Of a stretch of DNA of 64,000 nucleotides, positions 50,003 to 59,804 are shown one piece after another. Under the pieces are notes generated by a model, which saw nothing but the letters and a program-made list of their open reading frames with translations, did no database searches and was not told the origin of the DNA. This stretch comes from Pseudomonas sp. GV085 (GTDB lineage: Bacteria > Pseudomonadota > Gammaproteobacteria > Pseudomonadales > Pseudomonadaceae): the NCBI RefSeq assembly GCF_003050925.1, contig NZ_QAOV01000011.1:85381-149380 (forward strand), written 5' to 3'. The first letter of the stretch is position 1. Every line of letters begins with the position of its first letter. The translations under genes and the position numbers were made by a program.

Positions 50003-51289
50003 GTGGATATGCGCAAGAGCGGTCTGGTCAGCAGCAGCGATTCGGGCTCCTATTCGGACCTCAATCGCCTGAATCAGCTCAAGGTCGGCGACAAGAACAG
50101 CGACGGCAATATGCGCAAGGTGGCGCAGGAGTTCGAATCGCTGTTCCTCGGGGAAATGCTCAAGTCGATGCGCTCGGCCACCGAAGCGCTGGGGCAGGAC
50201 AATCCGATGAACACGCCGGCGGCCAAGCAGTACCAGGAAATGTACGACCAGCAACTGGCGGTTTCCATGTCCCGCGAGGGTGGTGGTATTGGTCTGGCTG
50301 ACGTGCTGATGCGCCAGATGTCGAAGAACAAGCCATTGGCGCCGGGGGAGGCGGCGGCTGCGTCGCGGGCCAAGCAAGAGGCTGCCAAGGCGGCTGTGCA
50401 AACACCGGTGGCGGCAGGCACGGTCGCGCTCAATGGTCCGCTGTCGCGGGTCAATGGCCAGCGTCCGTTGTGGGCTTCACGTTCAGTCCATACGCCGCAA
50501 GAGGTGGGTGATGGAGCTCATCGCAATGACATGGCGCTGATCAATCAGCGACGCCTGGCATTGCCGCCAAAGCTGGCTGATCGGTTGTTGGCCGGGCTGG
50601 TGCCTTCGGTGACGACCACGGCTATGACGACCAACAAAACTCAATTGCCAGAGCGCACAACGACTACCGGTTCGGGACCGTTGTACAACGGCGACTGGCT
50701 GGCGAACGCACAGCAATCCTCCGCGGGCGGCATGCAGATTTACGGTCGCGCCATGGCGCAGATTCCTCTGGCACCACCGAAGAAAGCCTTCAGTTCCGCC
50801 GACCAGTTCGTCAACACCATGTTGCCGATGGCCAAGGAAGCGGCGGCCCGGATCGGTGTCGATCCACGTTACCTGGTGGCCCAGGCGGCCCTGGAAACCG
50901 GTTGGGGCAAGTCGGTCATGCGCCAGCAGGATGGCAGCAGCAGCCACAACCTGTTCGGCATCAAGACCGGCAACAGCTGGCAGGGCAATTCGGCGCGGGC
51001 GATCACCAGCGAATTCAGAAACGGGCAGATGGTCAAGGAGACGGCCGAGTTCCGCTCCTACGACTCCTACAAGGACAGTTTCCATGACCTTGTGACTTTG
51101 CTGCAGACCAATAATCGCTATCAAGAAGTCGTGAAGTCGGCCGATAACCCAGAACAGTTTGTACGCGAGTTGCAGAAGGCCGGTTACGCAACCGACCCGG
51201 ACTACGCAAGCAAGATTTCGCAGATAGCCAGGCAGATGACGAGTTACCAGAACTACGCTGCGGCGGGCGTTTCCACCACGCCTTTATAG
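50003..51289 (+). CDS. flgJ: Flagellar assembly muramidase FlgJ, 428 aa
   Basis: Dual-function rod cap and peptidoglycan hydrolase. The N-terminal rod-scaffold domain (about 30-105) carries VAQEFESLFLGEMLKSMRSA. A variable Ala/Thr-rich linker follows to about 250. The C-terminal GH73 glucosaminidase domain (about 262-420) has ALETGWGKSV with the catalytic Glu and SHNLFGIKTGNSWQG. The start is a GTG at 50003 with GAGGAC upstream. The linker makes it longer than E. coli FlgJ (313), as usual in Pseudomonas. Confidence 0.95.
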   Translation: MDMRKSGLVSSSDSGSYSDLNRLNQLKVGDKNSDGNMRKVAQEFESLFLGEMLKSMRSATEALGQDNPMNTPAAKQYQEMYDQQLAVSMSREGGGIGLADVLMRQMSKNKPLAPGEAAAASRAKQEAAKAAVQTPVAAGTVALNGPLSRVNGQRPLWASRSVHTPQEVGDGAHRNDMALINQRRLALPPKLADRLLAGLVPSVTTTAMTTNKTQLPERTTTTGSGPLYNGDWLANAQQSSAGGMQIYGRAMAQIPLAPPKKAFSSADQFVNTMLPMAKEAAARIGVDPRYLVAQAALETGWGKSVMRQQDGSSSHNLFGIKTGNSWQGNSARAITSEFRNGQMVKETAEFRSYDSYKDSFHDLVTLLQTNNRYQEVVKSADNPEQFVRELQKAGYATDPDYASKISQIARQMTSYQNYAAAGVSTTPL

Positions 51290-51312
51290 GCACAAGGTAT
51301 AAGGTCTGAATC

Positions 51313-53358
51313 ATGAGTTTGCTCAATATCGGGATGTCGGGGCTGAGTGCTGGCCATAACTCGTTGGTGACGACCGGCAACAACATTGCCAACGTCGACA
51401 CCGCCGGGTACTCGCGCCAGCAGTCTGTGCAGAGCACCAAAGGCTCGATTCAGTACGGCAACGTGTTCATCGGCACCGGCACGACGCTGGCCGATGTGCG
51501 TCGCGTGTATAACTCCTATCTCGATTCGCAGTTGCGTACCGCCACCTCGCTCGACAGCGAAGCTACGTCGTACAACGCCCAGGCCACTCCGCTGGACGCC
51601 ACGCTTTCCGATTCCAACACCGGGCTGACCGGTGTGCTGCAAAAATTCTTCACGTCGATGCAAGGCGTTTCGACCTCGGCCACCGACGACACGTCCCGCC
51701 AGTCGGTGCTGACCGGCGCCCAGGCCCTGTCCGCTCGCTTCAATTCGATTGCCAAGCAATTGAACGATCAGAACACCAACCTGAACGGCAGCCTGGGCGA
51801 CATGGCGGATCAGGTGAACAAGTTGTCCACCACGATTGCCACGCTCAACCAGAAGATTTCCGAGCTCTCCACCGGCACCAACCAGCCAAACGACCTGCTG
51901 GACTCGCGCAACGAAGCCGTGCGCCAACTGTCCGAACTGGTCGGTACCCAAGTGGTCGAGCGTGGCAACAGCTACGACGTCTACATCGGCAGCGGTCAGC
52001 CACTGGTGGTCGGCAACACCACCAATACGCTGCAAACCGTGCCGAGCCAGGGCGATCCATCGCGCATGGCGCTGCAGCTCAACCGTGGCTCCAGCACCAT
52101 CGACGTGACCTCGGTGGTCAGCGGCGGTGAGATCGGTGGTCTGCTGACTTACCGCAAGGAAGTGCTCGACCCTTCGCTCAATGAGCTGGGGCGCGTGGCG
52201 TTGGTGGTGGCCGACCAGATCAACAGCCAGCAGGCGCAAGGCATCGACAAGAACGGTGATTTCGGCGCGGCGATCTTCAACAACATCAACAGTGCCGCCC
52301 TGGTCAGCCAGCGCAGCATTGCCGCGGCGGGCAACAGTGCCGGCTCCGGCAACCTGGATGTCACCATCAAGGACACCGGCAAGCTGACCACCAGCGACTA
52401 TCAGGTGACGTTCACCAGCGCGACCAACTACACCGTCAAGCGCTCGGACGGCACCGACATGGGCGCGTTCAGCACCACGACGACCCCGGCCCCGGTGATC
52501 GACGGCTTCAGCGTGAACCTCAACGGCGGTGCGCTGAGCGCCGGCGACTCGTTCAAAGTGACACCGACCCGTGGCGCGGCGGCGAGTATCCAGACCGTGC
52601 TCACCGACCCGAAAAAAATCGCCGCGGCAGCACCCTTGACCGGCGTGACCAATGCCAACAACACCGGCACTTACACCCAGCCGACGCTGACCAGCACCAT
52701 CGACATCTACAACCCGGCGGCCCAGGCAGAAATGCAGACCTCGCTCAAGTACTCGACGCCGGTCAAGCTGGTGTTCGGTGCGGCCAGCGGCGGTAGCCAG
52801 ACCTACAACATGGTCGATGCCAAGGGCAACTCGATCGGCACCGGCACCATCGTTCCCGGCCAGAGCAACACCCTGAACCTGAAAGTGGGCATGGTCGATG
52901 CCAGCGGTGCGCCGGTCATGGACACCAGCGTCACCCCGGCCGTGCAAAAGACCTTCACCGTGCAGACCACGGTCGGCGCCACGCCCGCCAGCGGCGAAAG
53001 CTTCACCATCAACCTGACCGGCGCGGCGTCTTCGGACAACCGCAACGCCCAGGCGCTGGTCGGCCTGCAAACCAGACAGACTGTAGACACCGGCACGGCG
53101 AGCAAGGGCATCAGCCTGACCGATGCCTACAACAAGCTGGTGACCAACGTCGGCGCCAAGGCTGCCCAGGGCAAGTCCGACAGCGAGGCCACCACGGCGA
53201 TCCTGGATAACGCCAAAGGGGCGCGGGATTCGAACTCCGGGGTCGACCTGGATGAAGAAACCGGCAACCTGGTCAAGTACCAGCAGTACTACACCGCGTC
53301 TTCGCAGATCATCAAGGCTGCGCAGGAAATTTTCACCACGCTGATCAACAGCCTTTAA
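51313..53358 (+). CDS. flgK: Flagellar hook-associated protein 1, FlgK, 681 aa
   Basis: First junction protein between hook and filament. The N-terminal signature LLNIGMSGLSAGHNSLVTTG and NNIANVDTAGYSRQ and the C-terminal GVDLDEETGNLVKYQQYYTA, SSQIIKAAQEIFTTLINSL are diagnostic. The large Ser/Thr/Gly-rich centre is the surface-exposed variable part. It is followed by flgL after 13 bases. Confidence 0.96.
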   Translation: MSLLNIGMSGLSAGHNSLVTTGNNIANVDTAGYSRQQSVQSTKGSIQYGNVFIGTGTTLADVRRVYNSYLDSQLRTATSLDSEATSYNAQATPLDATLSDSNTGLTGVLQKFFTSMQGVSTSATDDTSRQSVLTGAQALSARFNSIAKQLNDQNTNLNGSLGDMADQVNKLSTTIATLNQKISELSTGTNQPNDLLDSRNEAVRQLSELVGTQVVERGNSYDVYIGSGQPLVVGNTTNTLQTVPSQGDPSRMALQLNRGSSTIDVTSVVSGGEIGGLLTYRKEVLDPSLNELGRVALVVADQINSQQAQGIDKNGDFGAAIFNNINSAALVSQRSIAAAGNSAGSGNLDVTIKDTGKLTTSDYQVTFTSATNYTVKRSDGTDMGAFSTTTTPAPVIDGFSVNLNGGALSAGDSFKVTPTRGAAASIQTVLTDPKKIAAAAPLTGVTNANNTGTYTQPTLTSTIDIYNPAAQAEMQTSLKYSTPVKLVFGAASGGSQTYNMVDAKGNSIGTGTIVPGQSNTLNLKVGMVDASGAPVMDTSVTPAVQKTFTVQTTVGATPASGESFTINLTGAASSDNRNAQALVGLQTRQTVDTGTASKGISLTDAYNKLVTNVGAKAAQGKSDSEATTAILDNAKGARDSNSGVDLDEETGNLVKYQQYYTASSQIIKAAQEIFTTLINSL

Positions 53359-53371
53359 GGAGTCGTAATTC

Positions 53372-54943
53372 ATGCGCATTTCCACCGCCCAGTATTACGA
53401 AATCACCGCTGCCAACTACCAGCGCAACTTCAACAAGGCCATCGCCACCAGCAACGAAATCAGCAGCCAGATCCGCGTAAACACTGCCGCCGATGATCCG
53501 ATCGGTGCCGGTCGTTTGCTGCAACTGGGTCAGCAGAGCGCGATGCTTGGTCAGTACGGCACCAACATCAACACCACCAAGAGTGCGTTGAGCCTGCAGG
53601 AAACGACGCTCGACTCCATCGGTACCGCTTTGCAGCGCGCCAAGGAACTGGCCCTCGCCGCCAGCAATGGCATTGCCACCGACGCGGACCGCAAGGCCTA
53701 TGCGTCGGAGCTGGGCCAGATCCAGCAACAAGTGCTGGGCCTGATGAACGCCAGGGATGCCAACGGCAACTACGTGTTCTCCGGTTCGAAAACCGACACC
53801 GCGCCTTACTCGCAGAACTCGGACGGCACCTACAGCTATAACGGTGACCAGACCACTATCGACCTTGGCATTGGCGATGGCATGACGGTCGGGACCAACA
53901 CCACTGGCTGGGATGCGTTCCAGCAGACCATCAATACCAGTCGCACTCAGACCACCATGACCGCTCCGGCGGTGGATGACGGTCGCGTGGTGCTGTCCAA
54001 CGGCACGGTCGGCACCAGTTCCACCTACAACGCGAAATTCACTGGCGGCCAGCCGTACACCGTCAGTTTCCTCAGCAGCACCCAGTTGAAGATCACCGAC
54101 TCGCTGGGCAACGACGTGACCGCCGAAGCCAGTCAGAACGGCCTGATCAGTAACTCCAATGGCGCCAACCAGACGGTCAGTTTCCGTGGCGTCGACCTGA
54201 AGTTGAACATCAACCTCAAAACCGGTGATACCAACCCGGATGCGGTGATCGCCGGTCACAGCTTCAACCTGTCTTCCACGTCGGACACCTTCAACACCTC
54301 GCGCAGCGCCGGTAACGCGTCGACCGCGGTCGTCACCGGCTCCAGCGTGAGCAACCCGACGGATTACACCAACGCCTTCCCGTCGGGCGGGGCGATCCTC
54401 AAGTTCACCAGCGCCACCGATTTCGACCTGTATGCCGCGCCGATCACTGCCGACAGCAAGCCGGTGTCGTCGGGCACCGTGGCGGGCGGCAACGCCACTG
54501 CGGCGGGCGTAACGTTCGCCCTGGGCGGCGGCACCCCGGCGTCCGGCGACCAGTTCGTGATTCAGTCCAACAACCATCAGACCCAGAACGTGCTCGACAC
54601 CCTGGGCCAGATGATTACCGCGCTGAACACGCCGATCGACGGCGACCCGGTGGCCAAGCAGAAGTTACTGGGGGCCATGGAGTCGGGAATGGGCAACATC
54701 GACAGTGCGGCCAACCAGATCGGCTCAGCCATCACCACGATCGGTGCCCGCGGTCAGGCACTGGATAACCAGGCCGCGACCAACGAGAGCCTGACCCTGG
54801 CGAACAGCGCCAGCCAGAAGTCGATTCGCGATTCGGACCCGGCCGAAGTCATGACTCGCCTGACTTTGCAGCAGACCATGTTGCAGGCGGCGCAGCTGGC
54901 GTTCAGCAAGATTTCCCAGCTGGGCCTGTTCAACAAGATCTGA
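53372..54943 (+). CDS. flgL: Flagellar hook-associated protein 3, FlgL, 523 aa
   Basis: Second junction protein, structurally flagellin-like. N-terminal MRISTAQYYEITAANYQRNF with NTAADDPIGAGRLLQLGQQS, and C-terminal NQAATNESLTLANSASQKSI then AEVMTRLTLQQTMLQAAQLA, correspond to the flagellin D0/D1 helices. The central domain (about 160-420) is long; the protein exceeds E. coli FlgL (317) by about 200 residues. It is the last gene of the flg run. The 115-base gap to the glycosyltransferase has no clear terminator. Confidence 0.95.
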   Translation: MRISTAQYYEITAANYQRNFNKAIATSNEISSQIRVNTAADDPIGAGRLLQLGQQSAMLGQYGTNINTTKSALSLQETTLDSIGTALQRAKELALAASNGIATDADRKAYASELGQIQQQVLGLMNARDANGNYVFSGSKTDTAPYSQNSDGTYSYNGDQTTIDLGIGDGMTVGTNTTGWDAFQQTINTSRTQTTMTAPAVDDGRVVLSNGTVGTSSTYNAKFTGGQPYTVSFLSSTQLKITDSLGNDVTAEASQNGLISNSNGANQTVSFRGVDLKLNINLKTGDTNPDAVIAGHSFNLSSTSDTFNTSRSAGNASTAVVTGSSVSNPTDYTNAFPSGGAILKFTSATDFDLYAAPITADSKPVSSGTVAGGNATAAGVTFALGGGTPASGDQFVIQSNNHQTQNVLDTLGQMITALNTPIDGDPVAKQKLLGAMESGMGNIDSAANQIGSAITTIGARGQALDNQAATNESLTLANSASQKSIRDSDPAEVMTRLTLQQTMLQAAQLAFSKISQLGLFNKI

Positions 54944-55029
54944 CGGTGGTCGGGCGCGCAGGTGCCCGATAGCCTTGCCCCTTCAGTATTTATCGTCTTT
55001 TTTGCGGTAACAAAGGGCTCGCTTTTCAG

Positions 55030-55058
55030 GGCGGGCTCGCGCCGCCTGTGAGCCCGCC
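55030..55058 (+). promoter_or_regulatory. Hairpin flush with the glycosyltransferase start codon
   Basis: GGCGGGCTC at 55030-55038 pairs perfectly with GAGCCCGCC at 55050-55058, and the GTG start is the next base. No Shine-Dalgarno sequence is visible, so the hairpin may limit translation or act on upstream flg mRNA. Confidence 0.5.
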
Positions 55059-58000
55059 GTGAATTCACTTCCGCTTGTCAGCCTGGTCATTCCCGCCTTC
55101 AATCCACGCTTTTTCGGTCGAGCCTTGCACACGGCTGTGAACCAGAGCTACGGCAATCTGGAGATCATCGTTTGCGATGACAGTCGCGGTCACGAGATCG
55201 AAGACTTCGTGGCTTCGCTGGTCGAGCAGGGCGCGACCGTGCGCTATGTGCGTAACCCGCGCACCCTGGGGCTGGTGGGTAACCTGCAGGCCTGCCTGGA
55301 GCAGGCGCAGGGCGAGTACATCAAGTTTCTGTGTGATGACGACCAGCTGTTCTCGGCCTGCATCGAGCGTCAGGCCCAGGTGCTGATCGACTGCGCTGAC
55401 GTCAATCTGGTCGTGGCCCAGCGCCTGCTCTGGGACGCCGACGATATGCCACTGCCGTCGCGCCTGGAAAACACTCCGTTGTCCCCGGTGGGCGGAGTGT
55501 TCAAGGGCGAGGACCTGCTGGCGATCTTCGAAAACTTCCCGGTCAACATCCTCGGCGGCTTCAGCAATGCGATGTTCCGGCGGGCTGACGTGCTCGAACT
55601 GTTCCCGGCACTGACGCAGCCCGGCCATTGCTTCGTCGCGACCCTCGATTTTGCCTTGTACGTCTGCCTGATGCGGCGCGGCAATCTGGCGGTGTCCAAT
55701 CATGTGCTCGGCGTCGAGCGCCTGTACCCCGAGCGGCTGAGCGGCCAGCAGTCGATGAAGGACGCGGCCGAAACCGAGCGGCAGTGGCTGTCGCAGATGC
55801 TCAAGGCCCGTGGCGGCGAATCTGCGCCGGCCCAGGGTTGGGTGCGCTATGTGCCTCTGAGCAAAGTGGACGAGTCACCGCGGGTTTGGGAAGAGTTGCC
55901 GCTGAGCAGGACCCTGGGCACCAAGCAGACCACCCAGGACTGGCATGTCGGCATCGCCAGTGTCAGTTTCGCGCAACTGTATGCCCAGTGGCTGGCGTGC
56001 CGCACGCTCACCGACGGTCAGCGCGAGTTGCTGGCGGATACATTGGAGGCATGGCCAACCCGGCCCAAAATCGTTCCGGTCATCATCGACGAGCAAGGCA
56101 GCCGTTCGGCGCTGGAGCTCACCCTGCAATCGCTGGCGGATCAGGATTACGCCCCTGAATTGACGCTGGTGCTGTCGGCATCGTGCACAGAGGCTGTGCT
56201 GGATGAACGTGTGTTCCGCTTGCCATTGCAGGACGACTGGCAGCAGCAGATCAACGCCCTGTTGCCGCAACTGGAAGGCATTGGCTGGTTCTATCTGTTG
56301 CGCGCCGGTGATCGTCTGGTGGCGCCGGCCTTGCTGGTCATGGCTGAACGCATTGCGTTGTCGCGCACGCTGACTTGCCTGTACAGCGACGAAGGTGGCT
56401 TGCATCAGGGTGAGTCGGCCGAACCTGCATTCAAGCCAGACTTCAACCTGGACCTGATGCGCAGTTATCCCTACGTGGGGCGAGCGCTGGCGTTCGAGCG
56501 CGAGCAATTCCTGGCGTTGGGCGGGTTCGATTCGGTGTACGGCGAACTGGCGCCTCACGATGTGTTGTGGCGAATGGTCGAGAGCGGCGGTACGCACGTG
56601 GTCGGGCACATTTCAGAGGTGCTGCTGGAGTCGGCGTTCGACCTGGCCAAATGGCTGTCGCTGCCGCAAGTGATGGACACCAATCCGCGGTTGCTCGAGG
56701 CGCACTTGCAGCGCCTGGGTGTCGCCCACGACATTCGCCAGGGCAGCTCGGCGCTGCTCAATCGAGTCGACTATCAGCATGCTGATCGGCCACTGGTGTC
56801 GATCGTAATCGTCAGCAAGGACCAGACCCTGGCATTGCAACGTTGTGTCGAGAGTCTGCTGGAGAAAACGGCCTACGGCGAATACGAGTTACTGTTGGTG
56901 GACAACGGCAGCGAGGGCGCCGAGGCGCTCGACTGGTTCGCCGGCATGGCGCAATTGGGCAGCGAGCGGATCCGGGTGCTGCGCTGCAAGTTGCAGGGAA
57001 ATGCGGCGGCGGTGCGCAATTTCGCCGCGCAGCAGGCCGCTGGCGACTACGTCCTGATGCTCAATCCCTATACGGTGATCACCCAGGGCGAATGGCTGGG
57101 CGAGCTGCTCAATCATGCGCAACGTCCGGAAGTCGGCGTGGTCGGGGCCAAACTGTTCAACCCGGATGGCCGCGTGCTGCATGCCGGCCTGATACTCGGA
57201 TTGCAAGGGCCGGCCGGCGTGCCGTTCCATGGTGAGTCGCTGCAGGCGGCGGGGTACATGTACCGCTTGCAGGTCGCACACAATTTCAGTGCCGTCGGCG
57301 GCGATTGCCTGATGGTGCGCAAGTCTGTCTTTGATGCAGTCGGTGGCCTGGATGAGCAGGGCCTGGCGCAGTCCCTCAATGAGGTGGATCTGTGTTTGCG
57401 CGTCGGCCAGGAAGGTTATCTGGTGGTCTGGACGCCTCACGCGCAACTGGCGTTGGGTGCGCAGCCGGCGATGCTCGCGCAAGAAGGTGACCAGGCTCGA
57501 AGCGAGCAGGAGCAGGAAGTTTTCTATAAGCGCTGGCTGCCGATCGTGGCCCGTGATCCGGCCTACAACGCTAACCTGGCGCTGCAGGGTTTGGGCGGGG
57601 CGAGCTTCAGTCTCGAGCCCGGCCTGCGATCCGGTTGGAGCCCGTTTTCCAGGGCGCAGCTGCCGAAGATTCTCGCGTTGCCGGTCAACGCATCTGCCAT
57701 CGGCCACTACCGGGTCACTCAGCCGCTGATCGAACTGGAAGCCGCCGGCAGGGCGCACGGGCGCATTCATTACAACCTGCCGACCATCATCGAAGTCGAG
57801 CGTCATTCGCCTGACGTGATCATCCTGCAGGGGCGCTATTCCGAAGGTCCGATCAACGAAATCCCGAGCCTGCAAAAATACTCCAGCGCGCGCCGCATCT
57901 ATGAGCTGGATGACTTCGTGATCAACGTCCCGCACCGCAATGCGCATATCCGCAATATGCCGGGCAAGGATGAAATGGAAAAACTGGTGCGGCGCGCCAT

Positions 58001-58652
58001 CGGCATGTGCGATCGCGTGGTGGTCTCCACCGAGCCGCTGGGTAATGCGCTGTCGGAAATGCATCACGACATTCGCGTGGTGCCCAACATGTTGGCCTCG
58101 CACTTGTGGACTGATCTGCGCAGCCAGCGCCGCACCTCGAAAAAGCCTCGGGTGGGTTGGGGCGGCGGCACCAGCCACCACGGTGACCTGGCGGTGATCG
58201 CCGATGTGGTCCGCGAGCTGGCCAATGAAGTCGACTGGGTGTTCTTCGGTATGTGCCCGGACGAATTGCGCCCGTACATGCATGAGTTTCACGGGGTGAT
58301 CGGGCTGGATGTCTACCCGGCCAAACTGGCCAGCCTGAACCTGGATCTGGCATTGGCGCCATTGGAGTTCCACATCTTCAACGACTGCAAGAGCAACCTG
58401 CGTCTGCTGGAGTATGGCGCTTGCGGTTACCCGGTGATCTGCACCGAAACCCAAGCCTATCGCGGCTACCTGCCGTGCACCCGGATCAAGACCAACTCCA
58501 CGGATGAATGGCTGCAAGCGATCCGCATGCACCTGGCCGAGCCGGACGCCAGCTATCGCATGGGCGATGAGTTGCGCGAGATCGTGCTGCGTGACTACGT
58601 GCTGCGCGGCGACAACCTGCGCTACTGGGAAAATGGCTGGCTGGCGGACTGA
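55059..58652 (+). CDS. Three-module flagellin glycosyltransferase, FgtA/Fgt1-like, 1197 aa
   Basis: The position just after flgL is that of flagellin glycosyltransferases in P. aeruginosa and P. syringae. Module 1 (1-250) is a GT-A family 2 enzyme (LVSLVIPAFNPRFFGRALHT, then CDDDQLFSA). A middle segment (about 333-560) looks like a second, degenerate family-2 domain (YSDEGGLHQGESAEPAFKPD). Module 3 (about 575-860) is another family-2 domain (PLVSIVIVSKDQTLALQRCV, LLVDNGSEG, GGDCLMVRKSVFDAVGGLDE). Module 4 (about 867-1197) is a GT-B fold (GWGGGTSHHGDLAVIADV, NLRLLEYGACGYPVICTET). The GTG start at 55059 is required to keep module 1. Acceptor assignment (flagellin) is inferred from context. Confidence 0.88.
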   Translation: MNSLPLVSLVIPAFNPRFFGRALHTAVNQSYGNLEIIVCDDSRGHEIEDFVASLVEQGATVRYVRNPRTLGLVGNLQACLEQAQGEYIKFLCDDDQLFSACIERQAQVLIDCADVNLVVAQRLLWDADDMPLPSRLENTPLSPVGGVFKGEDLLAIFENFPVNILGGFSNAMFRRADVLELFPALTQPGHCFVATLDFALYVCLMRRGNLAVSNHVLGVERLYPERLSGQQSMKDAAETERQWLSQMLKARGGESAPAQGWVRYVPLSKVDESPRVWEELPLSRTLGTKQTTQDWHVGIASVSFAQLYAQWLACRTLTDGQRELLADTLEAWPTRPKIVPVIIDEQGSRSALELTLQSLADQDYAPELTLVLSASCTEAVLDERVFRLPLQDDWQQQINALLPQLEGIGWFYLLRAGDRLVAPALLVMAERIALSRTLTCLYSDEGGLHQGESAEPAFKPDFNLDLMRSYPYVGRALAFEREQFLALGGFDSVYGELAPHDVLWRMVESGGTHVVGHISEVLLESAFDLAKWLSLPQVMDTNPRLLEAHLQRLGVAHDIRQGSSALLNRVDYQHADRPLVSIVIVSKDQTLALQRCVESLLEKTAYGEYELLLVDNGSEGAEALDWFAGMAQLGSERIRVLRCKLQGNAAAVRNFAAQQAAGDYVLMLNPYTVITQGEWLGELLNHAQRPEVGVVGAKLFNPDGRVLHAGLILGLQGPAGVPFHGESLQAAGYMYRLQVAHNFSAVGGDCLMVRKSVFDAVGGLDEQGLAQSLNEVDLCLRVGQEGYLVVWTPHAQLALGAQPAMLAQEGDQARSEQEQEVFYKRWLPIVARDPAYNANLALQGLGGASFSLEPGLRSGWSPFSRAQLPKILALPVNASAIGHYRVTQPLIELEAAGRAHGRIHYNLPTIIEVERHSPDVIILQGRYSEGPINEIPSLQKYSSARRIYELDDFVINVPHRNAHIRNMPGKDEMEKLVRRAIGMCDRVVVSTEPLGNALSEMHHDIRVVPNMLASHLWTDLRSQRRTSKKPRVGWGGGTSHHGDLAVIADVVRELANEVDWVFFGMCPDELRPYMHEFHGVIGLDVYPAKLASLNLDLALAPLEFHIFNDCKSNLRLLEYGACGYPVICTETQAYRGYLPCTRIKTNSTDEWLQAIRMHLAEPDASYRMGDELREIVLRDYVLRGDNLRYWENGWLAD

Positions 58653-58672
58653 TCCTTCAGGCTGTTCTGCGC

Positions 58673-58708
58673 AAAGGCAGGCGACGTCAAGTCGCCTGCC
58701 TTTTTTTT
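58673..58708 (+). terminator. Rho-independent terminator after the glycosyltransferase
   Basis: AGGCAGGCGAC and its perfect complement enclose GTCAA and run into eight T. Confidence 0.9.
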
Positions 58709-58749
58709 GGTTCTTCACCCAATCCCGGGAAACACCGTTAACGCATTCC

Positions 58750-58851
58750 CTGTAGGAGCCGGCTTGCCGGCGATGGTCGTTAACGATAACGCGTGTAAAC
58801 CGGATAAACGCGGCGCACTTGAGTCCATCGCCGGCAAGCCGGCTCCTACAG
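58750..58851. repeat. REPIN, family C (GTAGGAGCCGGCTTGCCGGC type)
   Basis: Arms of 27 bases (CTGTAGGAGCCGGCTTGCCG and its complement) enclose 48 bases. It is the only member of this family here. It lies in the 378-bp gap 58653-59030, which otherwise holds the terminator above and no recognisable promoter. Confidence 0.87.
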
Positions 58852-59030
58852 TTGCCCGGTAGTGGATTGAAAGAGCTGGCGCGTTTCCTGCAAGTCCCCC
58901 TCATATCGCCATAAAACGAGCACTTCCGGTGAGCCCGGTCGTGCCCTGAACGGCGGCAGGTTTAACCCGGATGGCCCGCAAAAGCTTGATACAGCTTGGC
59001 TGAGCCCTGTGACGAACAAGAGGGGAAGGG

Positions 59031-59804
59031 ATGAAGGCAGTTATTTTGGCGGGTGGCCTGGGTACGCGGATCAGCGAAGAGTCGCACCTCAAGCCCAAGC
59101 CAATGATCGAGGTCGGCGGCAAGCCAATTCTCTGGCACATCATGAAACAGTACTCCGCTCACGGGATCCACGATTTCGTGATCTGCCTTGGCTACAAGGG
59201 CTATGCGATCAAGGACTTTTTCGCCAACTACTTTCTGCACACCTCCGACGTCACGTTCGACATGTGCAACAACCGCATGGATGTTCACCAGAACTACAGT
59301 GAGCCATGGCGCGTCACGCTGATCGACACCGGGGAAGAGACCATGACCGGCGGCCGTTTGCGCCGCGCCCGACGCTACCTCGAAGACGAACAGGCGTTCT
59401 GCTTTACCTACGGCGACGGCGTGTCGGACCTCAACATTGGCGCGTTGGTGGATTTCCATCTCCAGCACGGAAAACTGGCGACCGTCACCGCGGTACAGCC
59501 ACCCGGCCGCTACGGCGCGCTCAATCGCGATGGCGACAAGGTCCTGGGTTTCACCGAAAAGCCTCGCGGTGATGGTGGCTGGATCAATGGCGGGTTCTTT
59601 GTCCTGTCGCCCAAGGTGCTGCCGTTGATCGACGGCGACGACACCTCGTGGGAGTCCGGTCCGCTGGATGGCCTGGCCGAGCGCGGCGAGCTCATGGCGT
59701 TCCAGCACGACGGTTTCTGGCAACCGATGGACACCCTGCGTGACAAGAACCACCTCGAGGCGTTGTGGCAGAGCGGGGAGGCCCCATGGAAGCAATGGGA
59801 CTGA
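59031..59804 (+). CDS. rfbF: Glucose-1-phosphate cytidylyltransferase RfbF, 257 aa
   Basis: Makes CDP-glucose from CTP and glucose 1-phosphate. The nucleotidyltransferase signature MKAVILAGGLGTRISEESHL, KPKPMIEVGGKPILWHIMKQ is at the N-terminus. GDGVSDLNIGALVDFHLQHG and NGGFFVLSPKVLP follow. Length equals RfbF/DdhA (257). First gene of a run with overlapping or nearly touching stop and start codons (rfbF-rfbG-epimerase-methyltransferase-aminotransferase-acyltransferase). Confidence 0.96.
   Translation: MKAVILAGGLGTRISEESHLKPKPMIEVGGKPILWHIMKQYSAHGIHDFVICLGYKGYAIKDFFANYFLHTSDVTFDMCNNRMDVHQNYSEPWRVTLIDTGEETMTGGRLRRARRYLEDEQAFCFTYGDGVSDLNIGALVDFHLQHGKLATVTAVQPPGRYGALNRDGDKVLGFTEKPRGDGGWINGGFFVLSPKVLPLIDGDDTSWESGPLDGLAERGELMAFQHDGFWQPMDTLRDKNHLEALWQSGEAPWKQWD

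Noticed and set aside
48042..53385. Long minus-strand frames (642 and 710 codons) across flgG-flgK
   Set aside because: Shadow frames of verified flagellar genes with no domain signature.
56889..58904. 671-codon minus-strand frame across the glycosyltransferase
   Set aside because: Shadow of the GT modules and runs through the REPIN and terminator downstream.
58960..58985. Sigma-54 promoter before rfbF (ATGGCCCGCAAAAGCTTG)
   Set aside because: GG to GC spacing is one base short of the required 10.
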